A stretch of DNA of 13,531 nucleotides from an uncultured Oscillospiraceae bacterium (GCA_900757695.1 CAAEOU010000222.1:1-13531); one strand, 5' to 3'. Shown: positions 4,418-11,454, counted from the first letter of the stretch. Numbers and translations: made by a program. Notes: generated by a model from the sequence alone, not told the origin.

Positions 4418-6976
4418 ATGGAAGCATCTGCACGTATGGTGAAGAATGCAGCCACTGCACGGCAGCTTGCCGCAGAGAGCATGGTACTGCTGAAAAATGT
4501 AGGCAATACGCTGCCGCTGCTGGGCAGCCCGGAGGAGCCGGTGCCTGTGGCAGTGTTTGGTGTTGGACAGGTATATACGGTCAAGGGCGGAACGGGTTCC
4601 GGTAATGTAAATAATCTGAAGACGATTTCTCTGCTGGAGGGGCTTGAAAACTGTCAGTCTCTTCAGCCGGATGGCCTGCTGGCACGGAAGTATCGATCCT
4701 GGTGCCTCTCACATGAAAATATGTGTGTGGAGGGCTTTATGGAGCCCAAGGGATACTACAATGAGGAAATGCCCCTGTCCGGTGAAGAGGTGCGCAGCTT
4801 CTCTGTGGGCAACGATGCTGCCATCGTGATCCTGACCCGTGTGGCGGGAGAAGGTGCGGATATGAAGGCACAGCCCGGCATGCTCTATCTCACCGATGGT
4901 GAGAAGAAGCTCATGGATGCGGTGACAAATCACTTTGAAAAGACCATTCTGCTGTTGAACACCGCAGGATATCTGGAGCTGGGTGACTATGCCCGGAAGT
5001 TCTCTGCCATTGTATTTATGGGCCTCCCCGGTCAGGATGCGGGTGCTGTTGCAGATGTGCTCACCGGCAGTGTCCTGCCCTCCGGTCATCTCACCGACAC
5101 TTGGCCGCTCCATTACAGCCAGTATCCCACGGCACAGGAGTACAGCCAGAAGCACTTCAATGGCAATGTACAGACGACCATGGGCCAGCAGCAGGAGCAG
5201 GTGGATGTAGCCTACACCGATGACATCTATGTAGGCTACCGGTATTTTGATACCTTTGGCGAGGACGTGCTGTATCCCTTTGGATATGGCCTGACCTATG
5301 GAAAGACGGAGCTGGCGGCCTATACCTTTGCAGCTACCGGCGATAAAATTTCTGTGACGGCAACTGTGGAAAATACCGGTGATGTCTATGGGGCGCGGCA
5401 GGTGCTTCAGGTCTATCTCTCCTGCCCACAGGGGCGGTTGGAGCAGCCCATGCAGAAGCTCTGCGCCTTTGGAAAGACGCAGCTGATCCAGCCCGGGGAA
5501 GAGGAAACCGTGGCCATGGAGTTCCGCATTTCCGATTTTGCATCCTTTGATGAAAAGACCAACAGCTATGTGTTGGAAAAGGGCACTTATTATATCCGTC
5601 TGGGCACAGACAGCCGGAATACCACCGTTTGCGGCGCAGTATATCTGCCGCAGGAGGTTACGACGCTGGTGCTTTCTGACCGGATGGGCCATGTTCCGGA
5701 GGATTTTCAGCGAATTTCTCCGCAGGGCGTTCCCGCCTATACCTATACCGGCGAAAAGGAAGAGCTGGAGTTTGCGGCGCAGCATGCGGTGCGGCTTTCT
5801 GCCAGAGAGTTCCGTACGGTAAAGGGCAGATATAAGAACCACGGCAAGACCCTCCGCCGGGGTCGTACGGATCTGCGGCTCAGCGATGTATACAACAAGA
5901 ACTGCTCCCTCAGCGAGTTCGTGGCAGCCATGGATGCGTCGGATCTGTGCAGCCTGGTCTGCGGCATCGGCATGGATCTCACGGGCATGCCGGAGCAGGT
6001 GCAGGAAGACCCCAATTTCCAGCCGCCCTTTAACGGAATTTTGGGCGGCGGCGGTATGAAGGTTCCCGGCGCTGCGGGAGAGACCGCAGATCTCTATGAG
6101 AAATACGGCATACCGCCCATCAGCCTTGCCGATGGACCTGCGGGCATCCGCGTCAGCCAAAAGGTAAAAGATGAAGCGGGCGAGGTAATCCGTCAGCAGC
6201 TCTGCACGGCTTTCCCGGTGGGGTCCCTGCTGGCCTGCTCTTGGGATGCAGATGTGCTGCGGCGCTTTGGTGATGCGGTCGCAATGGAGATGCAGGAGTA
6301 CGGCGTAGAGCTGTGGCTTGCACCGGGCATGAACATTCACAGGAATCCCCTGTGCGGCCGGAACTTTGAATATTTTTCCGAGGATCCGCTGCTGACTGGC
6401 TTCTGCGCAGCTGCCATTACACAGGGCGTCCAGAAACACGGCGTGGGCGTTACCGTGAAGCACTTTGCGGGCAATAATCAGGAGACCCTGCGGACCAATT
6501 CCAACGACATTGTTTCCCAGCGTGCCCTGCGGGAAATCTATCTGAAGGGCTTTGAATTGGCGGTGAAGCAGGCACAGCCCTACAGTATAATGACCTCCTA
6601 CAACGATATCAATGGTATGCCTTCGGCAAATAACTATGACCTGACTACTGCAATCCTCCGGGATGAGTGGGGCTTTAAGGGCTTTGTTATGACAGACTGG
6701 GGCGGAGGCATCAGCATGCCGGCGCTCAGTATCTGCGCCGGGAATGATATGATCCAGCCCGGCGGCCCGGATGTGGTGGAGGAGATCGCACAGGCGCTTG
6801 CGTCCGAGGACAAGGTGGAGAACCGCGGCATTCGGAACTATGCGGAAAAGATGACCATTGGACAGCTTCAGGAGTGCGCTGTGCATATCCTTGGAGTGAT
6901 CCTCCGGTGTGACAGCGTAAAACGGATCCTCAAGAAAGAGACTGTTACGGCAGAGGCTGAAACGCAGGAGATTTGA
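4418..6976 (+). CDS. GH3 beta-glucosidase with reversed domain order
   Basis: An 852-residue glycoside hydrolase family 3 protein that should remove terminal beta-linked glucose (or a similar sugar) from oligosaccharides by a retaining mechanism. The order is unusual. The usual C-terminal alpha/beta sandwich comes first (about 1-290, ending PFGYGLTYG), then a fibronectin III-like domain (about 305-400), a linker, and last the TIM-barrel domain (about 505-815). The barrel has the substrate-binding KHFAGNN (Lys681, His682) and the nucleophile Asp760 in VMTDWGG. The likely acid/base is Glu145 in the GEGAD motif of the first domain. The same swapped order is known in rumen Clostridia such as Ruminococcus albus and Butyrivibrio, so it is a subfamily trait and not a rearrangement here. 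No signal peptide is seen, so it is cytosolic and acts on imported sugars. AGGAGG lies 8 nt before the ATG at 4418; an ATG at 4411 is out of frame. Substrate is not certain. Confidence 0.93.
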   Translation: MEASARMVKNAATARQLAAESMVLLKNVGNTLPLLGSPEEPVPVAVFGVGQVYTVKGGTGSGNVNNLKTISLLEGLENCQSLQPDGLLARKYRSWCLSHENMCVEGFMEPKGYYNEEMPLSGEEVRSFSVGNDAAIVILTRVAGEGADMKAQPGMLYLTDGEKKLMDAVTNHFEKTILLLNTAGYLELGDYARKFSAIVFMGLPGQDAGAVADVLTGSVLPSGHLTDTWPLHYSQYPTAQEYSQKHFNGNVQTTMGQQQEQVDVAYTDDIYVGYRYFDTFGEDVLYPFGYGLTYGKTELAAYTFAATGDKISVTATVENTGDVYGARQVLQVYLSCPQGRLEQPMQKLCAFGKTQLIQPGEEETVAMEFRISDFASFDEKTNSYVLEKGTYYIRLGTDSRNTTVCGAVYLPQEVTTLVLSDRMGHVPEDFQRISPQGVPAYTYTGEKEELEFAAQHAVRLSAREFRTVKGRYKNHGKTLRRGRTDLRLSDVYNKNCSLSEFVAAMDASDLCSLVCGIGMDLTGMPEQVQEDPNFQPPFNGILGGGGMKVPGAAGETADLYEKYGIPPISLADGPAGIRVSQKVKDEAGEVIRQQLCTAFPVGSLLACSWDADVLRRFGDAVAMEMQEYGVELWLAPGMNIHRNPLCGRNFEYFSEDPLLTGFCAAAITQGVQKHGVGVTVKHFAGNNQETLRTNSNDIVSQRALREIYLKGFELAVKQAQPYSIMTSYNDINGMPSANNYDLTTAILRDEWGFKGFVMTDWGGGISMPALSICAGNDMIQPGGPDVVEEIAQALASEDKVENRGIRNYAEKMTIGQLQECAVHILGVILRCDSVKRILKKETVTAEAETQEI

Positions 6977-6989
6977 GATCATAAAGAGA

Positions 6990-7030
6990 CTCCCCAATAC
7001 AGGATGGAATGTCCTGTATTGGGGAGCATT
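6990..7030 (+). terminator. Terminator after the GH3 gene
   Basis: CTCCCCAATACAGGA (6990-7004) pairs with TCCTGTATTGGGGAG (7012-7026), a perfect 15-bp stem with a 7-nt loop, followed by CATTTTTA. It sits between convergent genes and may also end the minus-strand gene at 7042, although the minus side has only a short U-rich stretch. Confidence 0.88.
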
Positions 7031-7041
7031 TTTATATGTAC

Positions 7042-7980
7042 TTACTGCCACAGCATGCGCTGCAATACGTCCTGTGTGAACAGCGGATCGGTTTCCAGCA
7101 GCGCTTCCAATTCCCTGTGAATCTTTGGGGACTCTTCGACGCATCTGGACCAGTGTCGGCATAGTGCCACAAAGGCTTCGTCGGTAAGGAAACCGGTATC
7201 CCGGTAAAGCCGTGCGGCCATGCAGCGGATGACCGCAAAGCTCACCACCGAAAATTTCACACCAGTGAGAACCGTAGCATCCTGACTGTGGGCGAGGAAG
7301 TGGCGATGGATATCATAAACCATGAGATTTTCAAACAGATATTCTCTGGGCTGCATATATGCATCAAATGCATCTCGAAGCGTCCGATAGGCATCACCGC
7401 CAATGGGCTCGATCATATCAATGGCATGCTCCAGCTGGTTCCGGAGAAATTCGTCCCCGCCACAGAGCTTGTGAAGATGGAATAGAACATGGAGCAGATC
7501 GCTGCGCTTCATTTCCCAATTTCCCTGAGATGTCTGTGCATAGGACAGCTGCCGATAGGGCTGCTCCGTAAAGCCCCAGTCCATTTCGTCATAGGCATAT
7601 CGGGAGTCTGAGGAGATCATGGGCTCAAACTCGTAGCCGTAGATCAGCGACAGCATCAGATCCGAACGGAATGGAAGACTGCGGTTTTGCAGTATGATGT
7701 CCATGGTTTTACGGGCATCCAGCATCAGGGCCAGCTGATCGCCGGAGATGCCGGACAGCTCGGCGGCGGGAGCATTGTCCCGGCTGGACTGAAAGGTGGT
7801 GGGGGCTTCGTGAAGCAGGATCAGCCGTGCACCCTGTGGACATGCCATGGAGACGCCGCTTTCGCAGAGATCCCCCAGCGTCCGGGTCCATGTCATATCC
7901 GCCGGGGCAGGACATGGCATGGTACAGCTCTCGCCGGTGCAGTAGAAATGATCCATATAATCTGGCTTAATGTAACGCAT
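7042..7980 (-). CDS. FliB-like protein (flagellin lysine N-methylase family), degenerate Cys motif
   Basis: A 312-residue protein resembling the FliB family, whose founding member methylates flagellin lysines; many family members sit outside flagellar loci and have unknown roles. Supporting marks are the start YIKPDYMDHFYC, an N-terminal cysteine cluster, and the C-terminal pattern ENLMVYDIHRHFL followed by VKFSVVSFAVIRCMAARLY. Family members normally carry C-x4-C-x3-CC, thought to bind metal or an Fe-S cluster. Here the cluster reads C14-x4-C19-x3-C23-P24, so the last Cys is lost, and the following Cys block is also reduced (Cys39, Cys47). Activity may therefore differ or be absent. AGGAGG lies 7 nt before the ATG. 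No flagellar gene is present in the window. It has its own promoter and appears monocistronic. The family call rests on motif memory only. Confidence 0.7.
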   Translation of the reverse strand: MRYIKPDYMDHFYCTGESCTMPCPAPADMTWTRTLGDLCESGVSMACPQGARLILLHEAPTTFQSSRDNAPAAELSGISGDQLALMLDARKTMDIILQNRSLPFRSDLMLSLIYGYEFEPMISSDSRYAYDEMDWGFTEQPYRQLSYAQTSQGNWEMKRSDLLHVLFHLHKLCGGDEFLRNQLEHAIDMIEPIGGDAYRTLRDAFDAYMQPREYLFENLMVYDIHRHFLAHSQDATVLTGVKFSVVSFAVIRCMAARLYRDTGFLTDEAFVALCRHWSRCVEESPKIHRELEALLETDPLFTQDVLQRMLWQ

Positions 7981-8000
7981 TGGGATCCCTCCTGAGTAAA

Positions 8001-8020
8001 CATCCGGCAGAATGCGGATG
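8001..8020 (-). promoter_or_regulatory. Leader hairpin upstream of the FliB-like gene
   Basis: CATCCG and CGGATG (8 nt between them) form a 6-bp stem within the approximately 74-nt leader, ending about 10 nt before the ribosome site. There is no U tract, so it is not a terminator; its role, if any, is unknown. Confidence 0.35.
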
Positions 8021-8060
8021 AGGTCGAAAAATCTTGCTGAACCGAAACAAATACAGTGCC

Positions 8061-8089
8061 ATTATAATACACATCCATGGGGCCTGCAA
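8061..8089 (-). promoter_or_regulatory. Promoter of the FliB-like gene
   Basis: On the minus strand TTGCAG (8089-8084), a 17-bp spacer and TATAAT (8066-8061). Transcription should start near 8054, giving a leader of about 74 nt. Confidence 0.75.
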
Positions 8090-8111
8090 GGGAAATGGCG
8101 GAGAAATGGTG

Positions 8112-8147
8112 AAAAAAGTCCGACACAGCAAAAATGCTGTGCCGGAC
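8112..8147 (-). terminator. Terminator after the CoA-transferase gene
   Basis: On the minus strand GTCCGGCACAGCA (8147-8135) pairs with TGCTGTGTCGGAC (8130-8118), 13 bp with one G-U, around a UUUU loop, and is followed by six U. Strong intrinsic terminator 15 nt after the stop codon. Confidence 0.92.
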
Positions 8148-8161
8148 AGAGAGGGACAAAA

Positions 8162-9472
8162 TTAGAAGTAGTAGAGCTCCTTAGCTGCGCGGGTAAGCTC
8201 TTCACGGTCATCGGGATGAGCCAGGTTGATGAGCATCTTAGCGCGCTCACGTACGGTGGTACCACGGAGATCGGCAATGCCGTTCTCGGTAACAACATAC
8301 TGGATGTAGTTACGCTGATGGGTAACAACAGCACCGGGAGTCAAGGTAGCCTTGATCTTGGGCATGCCCTTCTTGGTACGGGACTGGAAGCAGAGGATGC
8401 CCTTGCCGTGCTCTGCAAAGTAGGTGCCCAGAGTGAAGCAGAAGCCGCCGCCGGAACCGGAGTACTGCACAGGTCCAATGGACTCAGCGCAAACCTGACC
8501 GGTCAAATCGATCTCAACCAGGGTGTTGATGGAAACCATGTGATCCTGACGAGCAATGTTATGGGGATTCAGAACCTCGGGGCCGGGCTTCATGATGCAC
8601 TTGGGGTTGTTGTGCAGATACTGATACAGCTCATGGGTGCCGTCGGCAAATACACCAACATGCATGCCCTGATCGTAGGCCTTACGAGCACCGGTGATAA
8701 CGCCGGCATCAATAAGGTCAGCCATGGAGGAGGTGAACTGCTCGGTGTGCAGGCCCAGATCGTGCTTGTCCATCAGGTGCTTGCCAACGGTATCGGGGAT
8801 ACCGCCAATGCCCATCTGGATGGTGTCGCCATCCTCGATCAGAGAAGCGACCATTTCGCCGATCTTGTCCTCTTCGGGGGTGGTGGTAACAGGTCCGATG
8901 CAGTACTCGGGGGTGTTGACTTCATACAGCAGGGTAACTGCCTCTACCGGAATATAAGCGGAGCCATTCATATAGGTCAGGTTGGGGTTGACCTCAACGA
9001 TGATCTTCTTGTGCTGCTCGACGGCGTCCTTGATGGCGTAGTACTCGATGGTCTGGTTCATGCCGACATAGAGCTTGCCGTCCTCAGTCATGGGAGAAAC
9101 CTGAGCGGTGAAGATGTTGCAGGGCTTATGACGGTTGACCATGCGGTAGTAGTTGGGCAGGTCAACGGGAATGAAGCTGGCATTCAGCAGCTTGTGAGCC
9201 TCACGGTAGGAAGGGCCATAGAAGTAGTTGTGGCAGTTGATGTGGCCGTTCATGCCGGGGGTCATCATGAAGGGATAACGACCAATGCGGCTCTTGTAGA
9301 CGATAACGTTGTCAACACGGTCAGCGATCTCATGGAGATGGCCAAACAGGGTTTCGGGCTCGTTGTAGTTGTTGGAGCACCAGATTACGTCACCGGAGTG
9401 AATCATATCCAGAGCGTCCTGCACGGTGCCTTTTTTGGATTCGTAGATTTTTTTGTAATCTTCGCAAGTCAT
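8162..9472 (-). CDS. Acetyl-CoA hydrolase/CoA-transferase family (butyryl-CoA or 4-hydroxybutyrate type)
   Basis: A 436-residue cytosolic CoA-transferase of the Cat2/AbfT/But group, which moves CoA between acetyl-CoA and an acid such as butyrate or 4-hydroxybutyrate through a glutamyl-CoA intermediate. Its length fits (438 for AbfT, about 445 for But). The N-terminal domain has the DGD/GMN-type loops (GKLYVGMNQTIEYYA). The middle has MGIGGIPDTVGKHL, followed by LGLHTEQF, where Glu244 is the expected catalytic glutamate. The C-terminal domain has QYSGSGGGFCF, and near the end VVTENGIADLRGTTVRERAKMLINLAHPDDRE is strongly family-typical. GAAAGAGG lies 8 nt before the ATG. It has its own consensus promoter and a strong terminator, suggesting high expression as a single gene. 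In gut Oscillospiraceae such enzymes often form butyrate or recycle acetyl-CoA, but the acid cannot be told from sequence by eye. Confidence 0.9.
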   Translation of the reverse strand: MTCEDYKKIYESKKGTVQDALDMIHSGDVIWCSNNYNEPETLFGHLHEIADRVDNVIVYKSRIGRYPFMMTPGMNGHINCHNYFYGPSYREAHKLLNASFIPVDLPNYYRMVNRHKPCNIFTAQVSPMTEDGKLYVGMNQTIEYYAIKDAVEQHKKIIVEVNPNLTYMNGSAYIPVEAVTLLYEVNTPEYCIGPVTTTPEEDKIGEMVASLIEDGDTIQMGIGGIPDTVGKHLMDKHDLGLHTEQFTSSMADLIDAGVITGARKAYDQGMHVGVFADGTHELYQYLHNNPKCIMKPGPEVLNPHNIARQDHMVSINTLVEIDLTGQVCAESIGPVQYSGSGGGFCFTLGTYFAEHGKGILCFQSRTKKGMPKIKATLTPGAVVTHQRNYIQYVVTENGIADLRGTTVRERAKMLINLAHPDDREELTRAAKELYYF

Positions 9473-9491
9473 TCGGCAAACCTCTTTCCGG

Positions 9492-9528
9492 GGGGATTCC
9501 CCTAATTTTTGCAGGCAAATATATGCCT
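9492..9528 (-). promoter_or_regulatory. Two leader hairpins before the CoA-transferase
   Basis: AGGCA/TGCCT (9528-9513) and GGGG/CCCC (9502-9492) form short stems in the approximately 72-nt leader. The second ends a few bases before the ribosome site AAAGAGG (9487-9481). They may stabilise the mRNA 5' end; no terminator is formed. Confidence 0.35.
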
Positions 9529-9550
9529 AAGTTACTACTCAAACAAACCT

Positions 9551-9579
9551 ATTATACCGGGTCATTTGTGTATTTTCAA
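9551..9579 (-). promoter_or_regulatory. Promoter of the CoA-transferase gene
   Basis: On the minus strand TTGAAA (9579-9574), a 17-bp spacer and TATAAT (9556-9551): a strong sigma-A-type promoter with predicted start near 9544. Confidence 0.85.
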
Positions 9580-9649
9580 TAGAACTTCTACCCAAAAGGG
9601 CGTGATCTGCGGGGGGAGTTTTATGCACAATATATAACAGATTATATAT

Positions 9650-9905
9650 ATGATGTGCAGAAATGCTGCAAAAAGCAATGCACAGCCGGGAGTAAGGCAG
9701 AAAAAGCGGTCCATGGATCGGCTGCTTAAGAAGGGAGCTGCTGGACGATGTGCCACAAATCCTGCTGAGAAACAAATTTGCGGCACAAGCTGGGAGCGGC
9801 GAAGGGAACGTCCCGGGAAGACGCCAATATCAGGGAATGTTGTCTCGAAGAGAACGAGACAGCATTCTGCTGATTATGGACAACGATATCCATCTGAAAA
9901 AATAA
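9650..9905 (+). pseudogene. Possible small gene broken by one-base frameshift
   Basis: The 476-nt gap between the CoA-transferase start and rpmB is otherwise empty. One plus-strand frame reads from ATG 9650 through SMDRLLKK (ATG also at 9713). A second frame, open from 9696 to the TAA at 9903-9905, reads RRELLDDVPQILLRNKFAAQ, later GMLSRRERDSILLIMDNDI and LKK. If one G in the run GGG at 9733-9735 were absent, MDRLLKK would join directly to ELLDDVPQ, giving a charged protein of about 63 residues from ATG 9713. I recognise no family, there is no good ribosome site, and no clear promoter. It may be a decayed gene, a sequencing error, or chance. The 13-bp hairpin at 9835-9867 lies within it. Confidence 0.25.
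9835..9867. repeat. 13-bp inverted repeat in the intergenic region
   Basis: GAATGTTGTCTCG (9835-9847) and CGAGACAGCATTC (9855-9867) pair over 13 bp (one G-U on the plus strand) around AAGAGAA. No U tract follows on either strand, so it is not a standard terminator. On the minus strand it lies beyond the rpmB terminator. Confidence 0.55.
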
Positions 9906-9931
9906 AAATCCACGGCGTAAGCCGTGGATTT
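9901..9931 (-). terminator. Terminator after rpmB
   Basis: On the minus strand AAATCCACGGC (9931-9921) pairs with GCCGTGGATTT (9916-9906), 11 bp with a 4-nt loop, followed by a U-rich TTATTTTTT. It begins 18 nt after the rpmB stop codon. Confidence 0.92.
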
Positions 9932-9948
9932 ATGCGTATCCTGTGAGA

Positions 9949-10137
9949 TTAGACTGCACGGGTCACATTGCCGGAGCGGAGACACCTTGTACAGACGTAT
10001 ACATGGCGCGGAGTACCATCGACAATTGCCTTCACACGCTTCACATTGGGCTTCCAAGCCTTGTTGGAACGTCTATGAGAGTGAGAGACCTTAATACCAA
10101 AGGTAACGCCCTTGCCGCAAAAATCACATTTAGCCAT
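9949..10137 (-). CDS. rpmB: 50S ribosomal protein L28
   Basis: A 62-residue large-subunit protein beginning MAKCDFCGKGVTFGIKVSHSH, with SNKAWKPNVKRVK in the centre: clear bL28. It is the zinc-binding form with two CxxC pairs, Cys4/Cys7 and Cys49/Cys52. GGAGG precedes the ATG (GAGGAGGTGCAGCTAG). It is monocistronic, with its own promoter and terminator, as is common for rpmB in Firmicutes. Zinc forms of such proteins can be replaced by Cys-free paralogues under zinc limitation; no paralogue is present here. Confidence 0.97.
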   Translation of the reverse strand: MAKCDFCGKGVTFGIKVSHSHRRSNKAWKPNVKRVKAIVDGTPRHVYVCTRCLRSGNVTRAV

Positions 10138-10196
10138 CTAGCTGCACCTCCTCGCCGTATATAATGGCAGATAGCCCTATTGGGGCACCGGCTAAT

Positions 10197-10225
10197 ATAA
10201 TACCAGAGTTTTTCTGAAATTGCAA
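10197..10225 (-). promoter_or_regulatory. rpmB promoter
   Basis: On the minus strand TTGCAA (10225-10220), a 17-bp spacer ending TGG, and TATTAT (10202-10197): a strong promoter with an extended -10. Start near 10190. The approximately 50-nt leader contains a short stem GCCC/GGGC (10186-10174) before the ribosome site. Upstream, 10226-10260 is an A-rich tract on the minus strand, consistent with an UP-type element. Confidence 0.78.
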
Positions 10226-10275
10226 CCACTTTTTTCGCTTTTTCTGAAATTTTTTTCTCCGGCTGCGGATCAAAA

Positions 10276-10315
10276 TTCCGCAGCGCCGTCAGGGGGTAAT
10301 GGCAGCGCTGCGGAA
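10276..10315 (-). terminator. Terminator after the SnoaL-like gene
   Basis: On the minus strand TTCCGCAGCGC (10315-10305) pairs with GCGCTGCGGAA (10286-10276), 11 bp with an 18-nt loop, followed by TTTTG. A second, competing stem TCCGCAG/CTGCGGA (10283-10263) shares the 3' arm. It lies 14 nt after the stop codon. Confidence 0.75.
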
Positions 10316-10329
10316 AATCTGTGAATAAA

Positions 10330-10656
10330 TCAGGCGGGACGCACAGTCAGCTCCTGAATGAGCCCATCCTCTGTGGCGCACTCAATGGTTGCCCGGGCAT
10401 AAAGATAGGTGCCGGAATAGCAGACCAGAAAGTTTGCGGAGGTCTCGCTTTCGATTACCGGATCTGTAATGGAGAGGATCCGAAAGGTAAACTTGTGGTG
10501 GAAGAACATTTCGATGGCTTCCTTACCGTAGACATGGTAGTTATCATGGTTTGTGCCAATGGGGCAATAGTCAAAATACCGGCATTTGGGGGCAAAGCAG
10601 GCGGCCAGCGCCTTATAATCGCCCTTCTGCATTGCTTCAATGTATTTCTCAATCAT
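10330..10656 (-). CDS. SnoaL-like / NTF2-like protein
   Basis: A 108-residue cytosolic protein of the NTF2-like alpha+beta barrel class. It starts with MIEKYIEAMQKGDYKALAACFAP, the usual N-terminal helices, followed by CRYFDYCPIG, a central HHKFTFRILSITDPVIE strand region, and a last strand GLIQELTVRPA. Proteins of this fold include SnoaL cyclases, ketosteroid isomerase and the bile acid 7-alpha-dehydratase BaiE, but many are uncharacterised and the fold does not give a reaction. It starts 15 nt after the SDR gene ends, with AAGGAGG in that gap, so it is the second gene of a two-gene operon. The pairing with a hydroxysteroid-dehydrogenase-like SDR suggests a shared small-molecule substrate, which is inference. 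Confidence 0.78.
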   Translation of the reverse strand: MIEKYIEAMQKGDYKALAACFAPKCRYFDYCPIGTNHDNYHVYGKEAIEMFFHHKFTFRILSITDPVIESETSANFLVCYSGTYLYARATIECATEDGLIQELTVRPA

Positions 10657-10671
10657 GGTATGTGTCCCTCC

Positions 10672-11454
10672 TTAATAAACCTTTTCGGTGTTCAGCAGGG
10701 CGTCGGTACCGCCGTCGCAGAACAGAATAATGCCGTTGATGCCGTGGGCCTGCTGGGAGACCAAAAATACAATGGAATTGGCAATATCCGCAGGATCCAT
10801 CAGCTTATCCTCGCCATACAGCGTGGGGATGGGCAGAGCCATTACTGCCAAACGCTCGTGGGGACTGAGCTTGGCGGTCATGGCGGTTTCCACATTGCCG
10901 GGTGCAATGGCGTTAATCCGGACACCCTGAGAAGCCCAGTGGGCAGACACCCGGCGCATCCAGCGAGCCAACGCATATTTTGTGGCAACATACATGGAGT
11001 GCGCATCCTTTTGCGCATCCAGATGCTCCATCAGCGCCAGAACACGGGGCTCGTCCATCTGGTTGTTCAGCAGGTTAACCACATCCATACGGGCAGCGCC
11101 CTGAGAAATGGTGTTTGAGGTGACCACAACACAGGCGCCCCGGCGCATTTTCAGAAGATCGAAGACGCCCTCTGCCAGACGCATGGTGCCGAAGTAGTTC
11201 AAAGAGATGATCAGCTTCAGATTTCCACAGGAGTTGGAAACACCTGCACAGCAGACCAAACCGTCCATGCCCTCTGTGCACAGTGCGTGAAGCCGGTCGA
11301 TCACTGCCTGACGCCCCTCATCGGTTGCCAGATTGGCGGTGATATCACCATGGTTTACGTCAATATTATAGCCCAGATGGCCCTGCGCCCGCAGGTACTC
11401 TACGGTTTTTGCGCCAATGCCGCTGGAACCACCGGTTACTGCATAAATGCCCAT
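10672..11454 (-). CDS. SDR oxidoreductase, 3-alpha-hydroxysteroid dehydrogenase/carbonyl reductase-like
   Basis: A 260-residue NAD(P)-dependent short-chain dehydrogenase. It has the cofactor loop TGGSSGIG (7-14), Asp32 at the end of the second strand (favouring NAD), CAG (69-71), Asn86, and the catalytic set Ser113, Tyr155 and Lys159 (YVATK). Several stretches recall the Comamonas 3-alpha-HSD/carbonyl reductase from memory: the short second strand, the LATDEGRQAVIDRL and GMDGLVCCAG segments, the SLNYFGTMRLAEG helix, the long insert between Ser113 and Tyr155, and the end FCDGGTDALLNTEKVY. That group oxidises 3-alpha-hydroxysteroids or reduces carbonyls, so a bile acid or steroid substrate is possible in a gut microbe but unproven. 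AAAGGAG lies 8 nt before the ATG. It is the first gene of an operon with the SnoaL-like gene. Confidence 0.88.
   Translation of the reverse strand: MGIYAVTGGSSGIGAKTVEYLRAQGHLGYNIDVNHGDITANLATDEGRQAVIDRLHALCTEGMDGLVCCAGVSNSCGNLKLIISLNYFGTMRLAEGVFDLLKMRRGACVVVTSNTISQGAARMDVVNLLNNQMDEPRVLALMEHLDAQKDAHSMYVATKYALARWMRRVSAHWASQGVRINAIAPGNVETAMTAKLSPHERLAVMALPIPTLYGEDKLMDPADIANSIVFLVSQQAHGINGIILFCDGGTDALLNTEKVY

Noticed and set aside
4709..7162. 817-codon open frame antisense to the GH3 gene
   Set aside because: Shadow frame of a GC-biased gene; the plus strand has intact GH3 motifs, a promoter and a ribosome site.
8012..9505. 497-codon plus-strand frame opposite the CoA-transferase
   Set aside because: Shadow frame; low-complexity Gly/Val/Asp composition, while the minus strand encodes a full conserved enzyme.
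9748..9768. Six-codon ORF with two Cys codons (MCHKSC) as another leader peptide
   Set aside because: No plus-strand gene or terminator follows, and Cys content in six codons is not informative.
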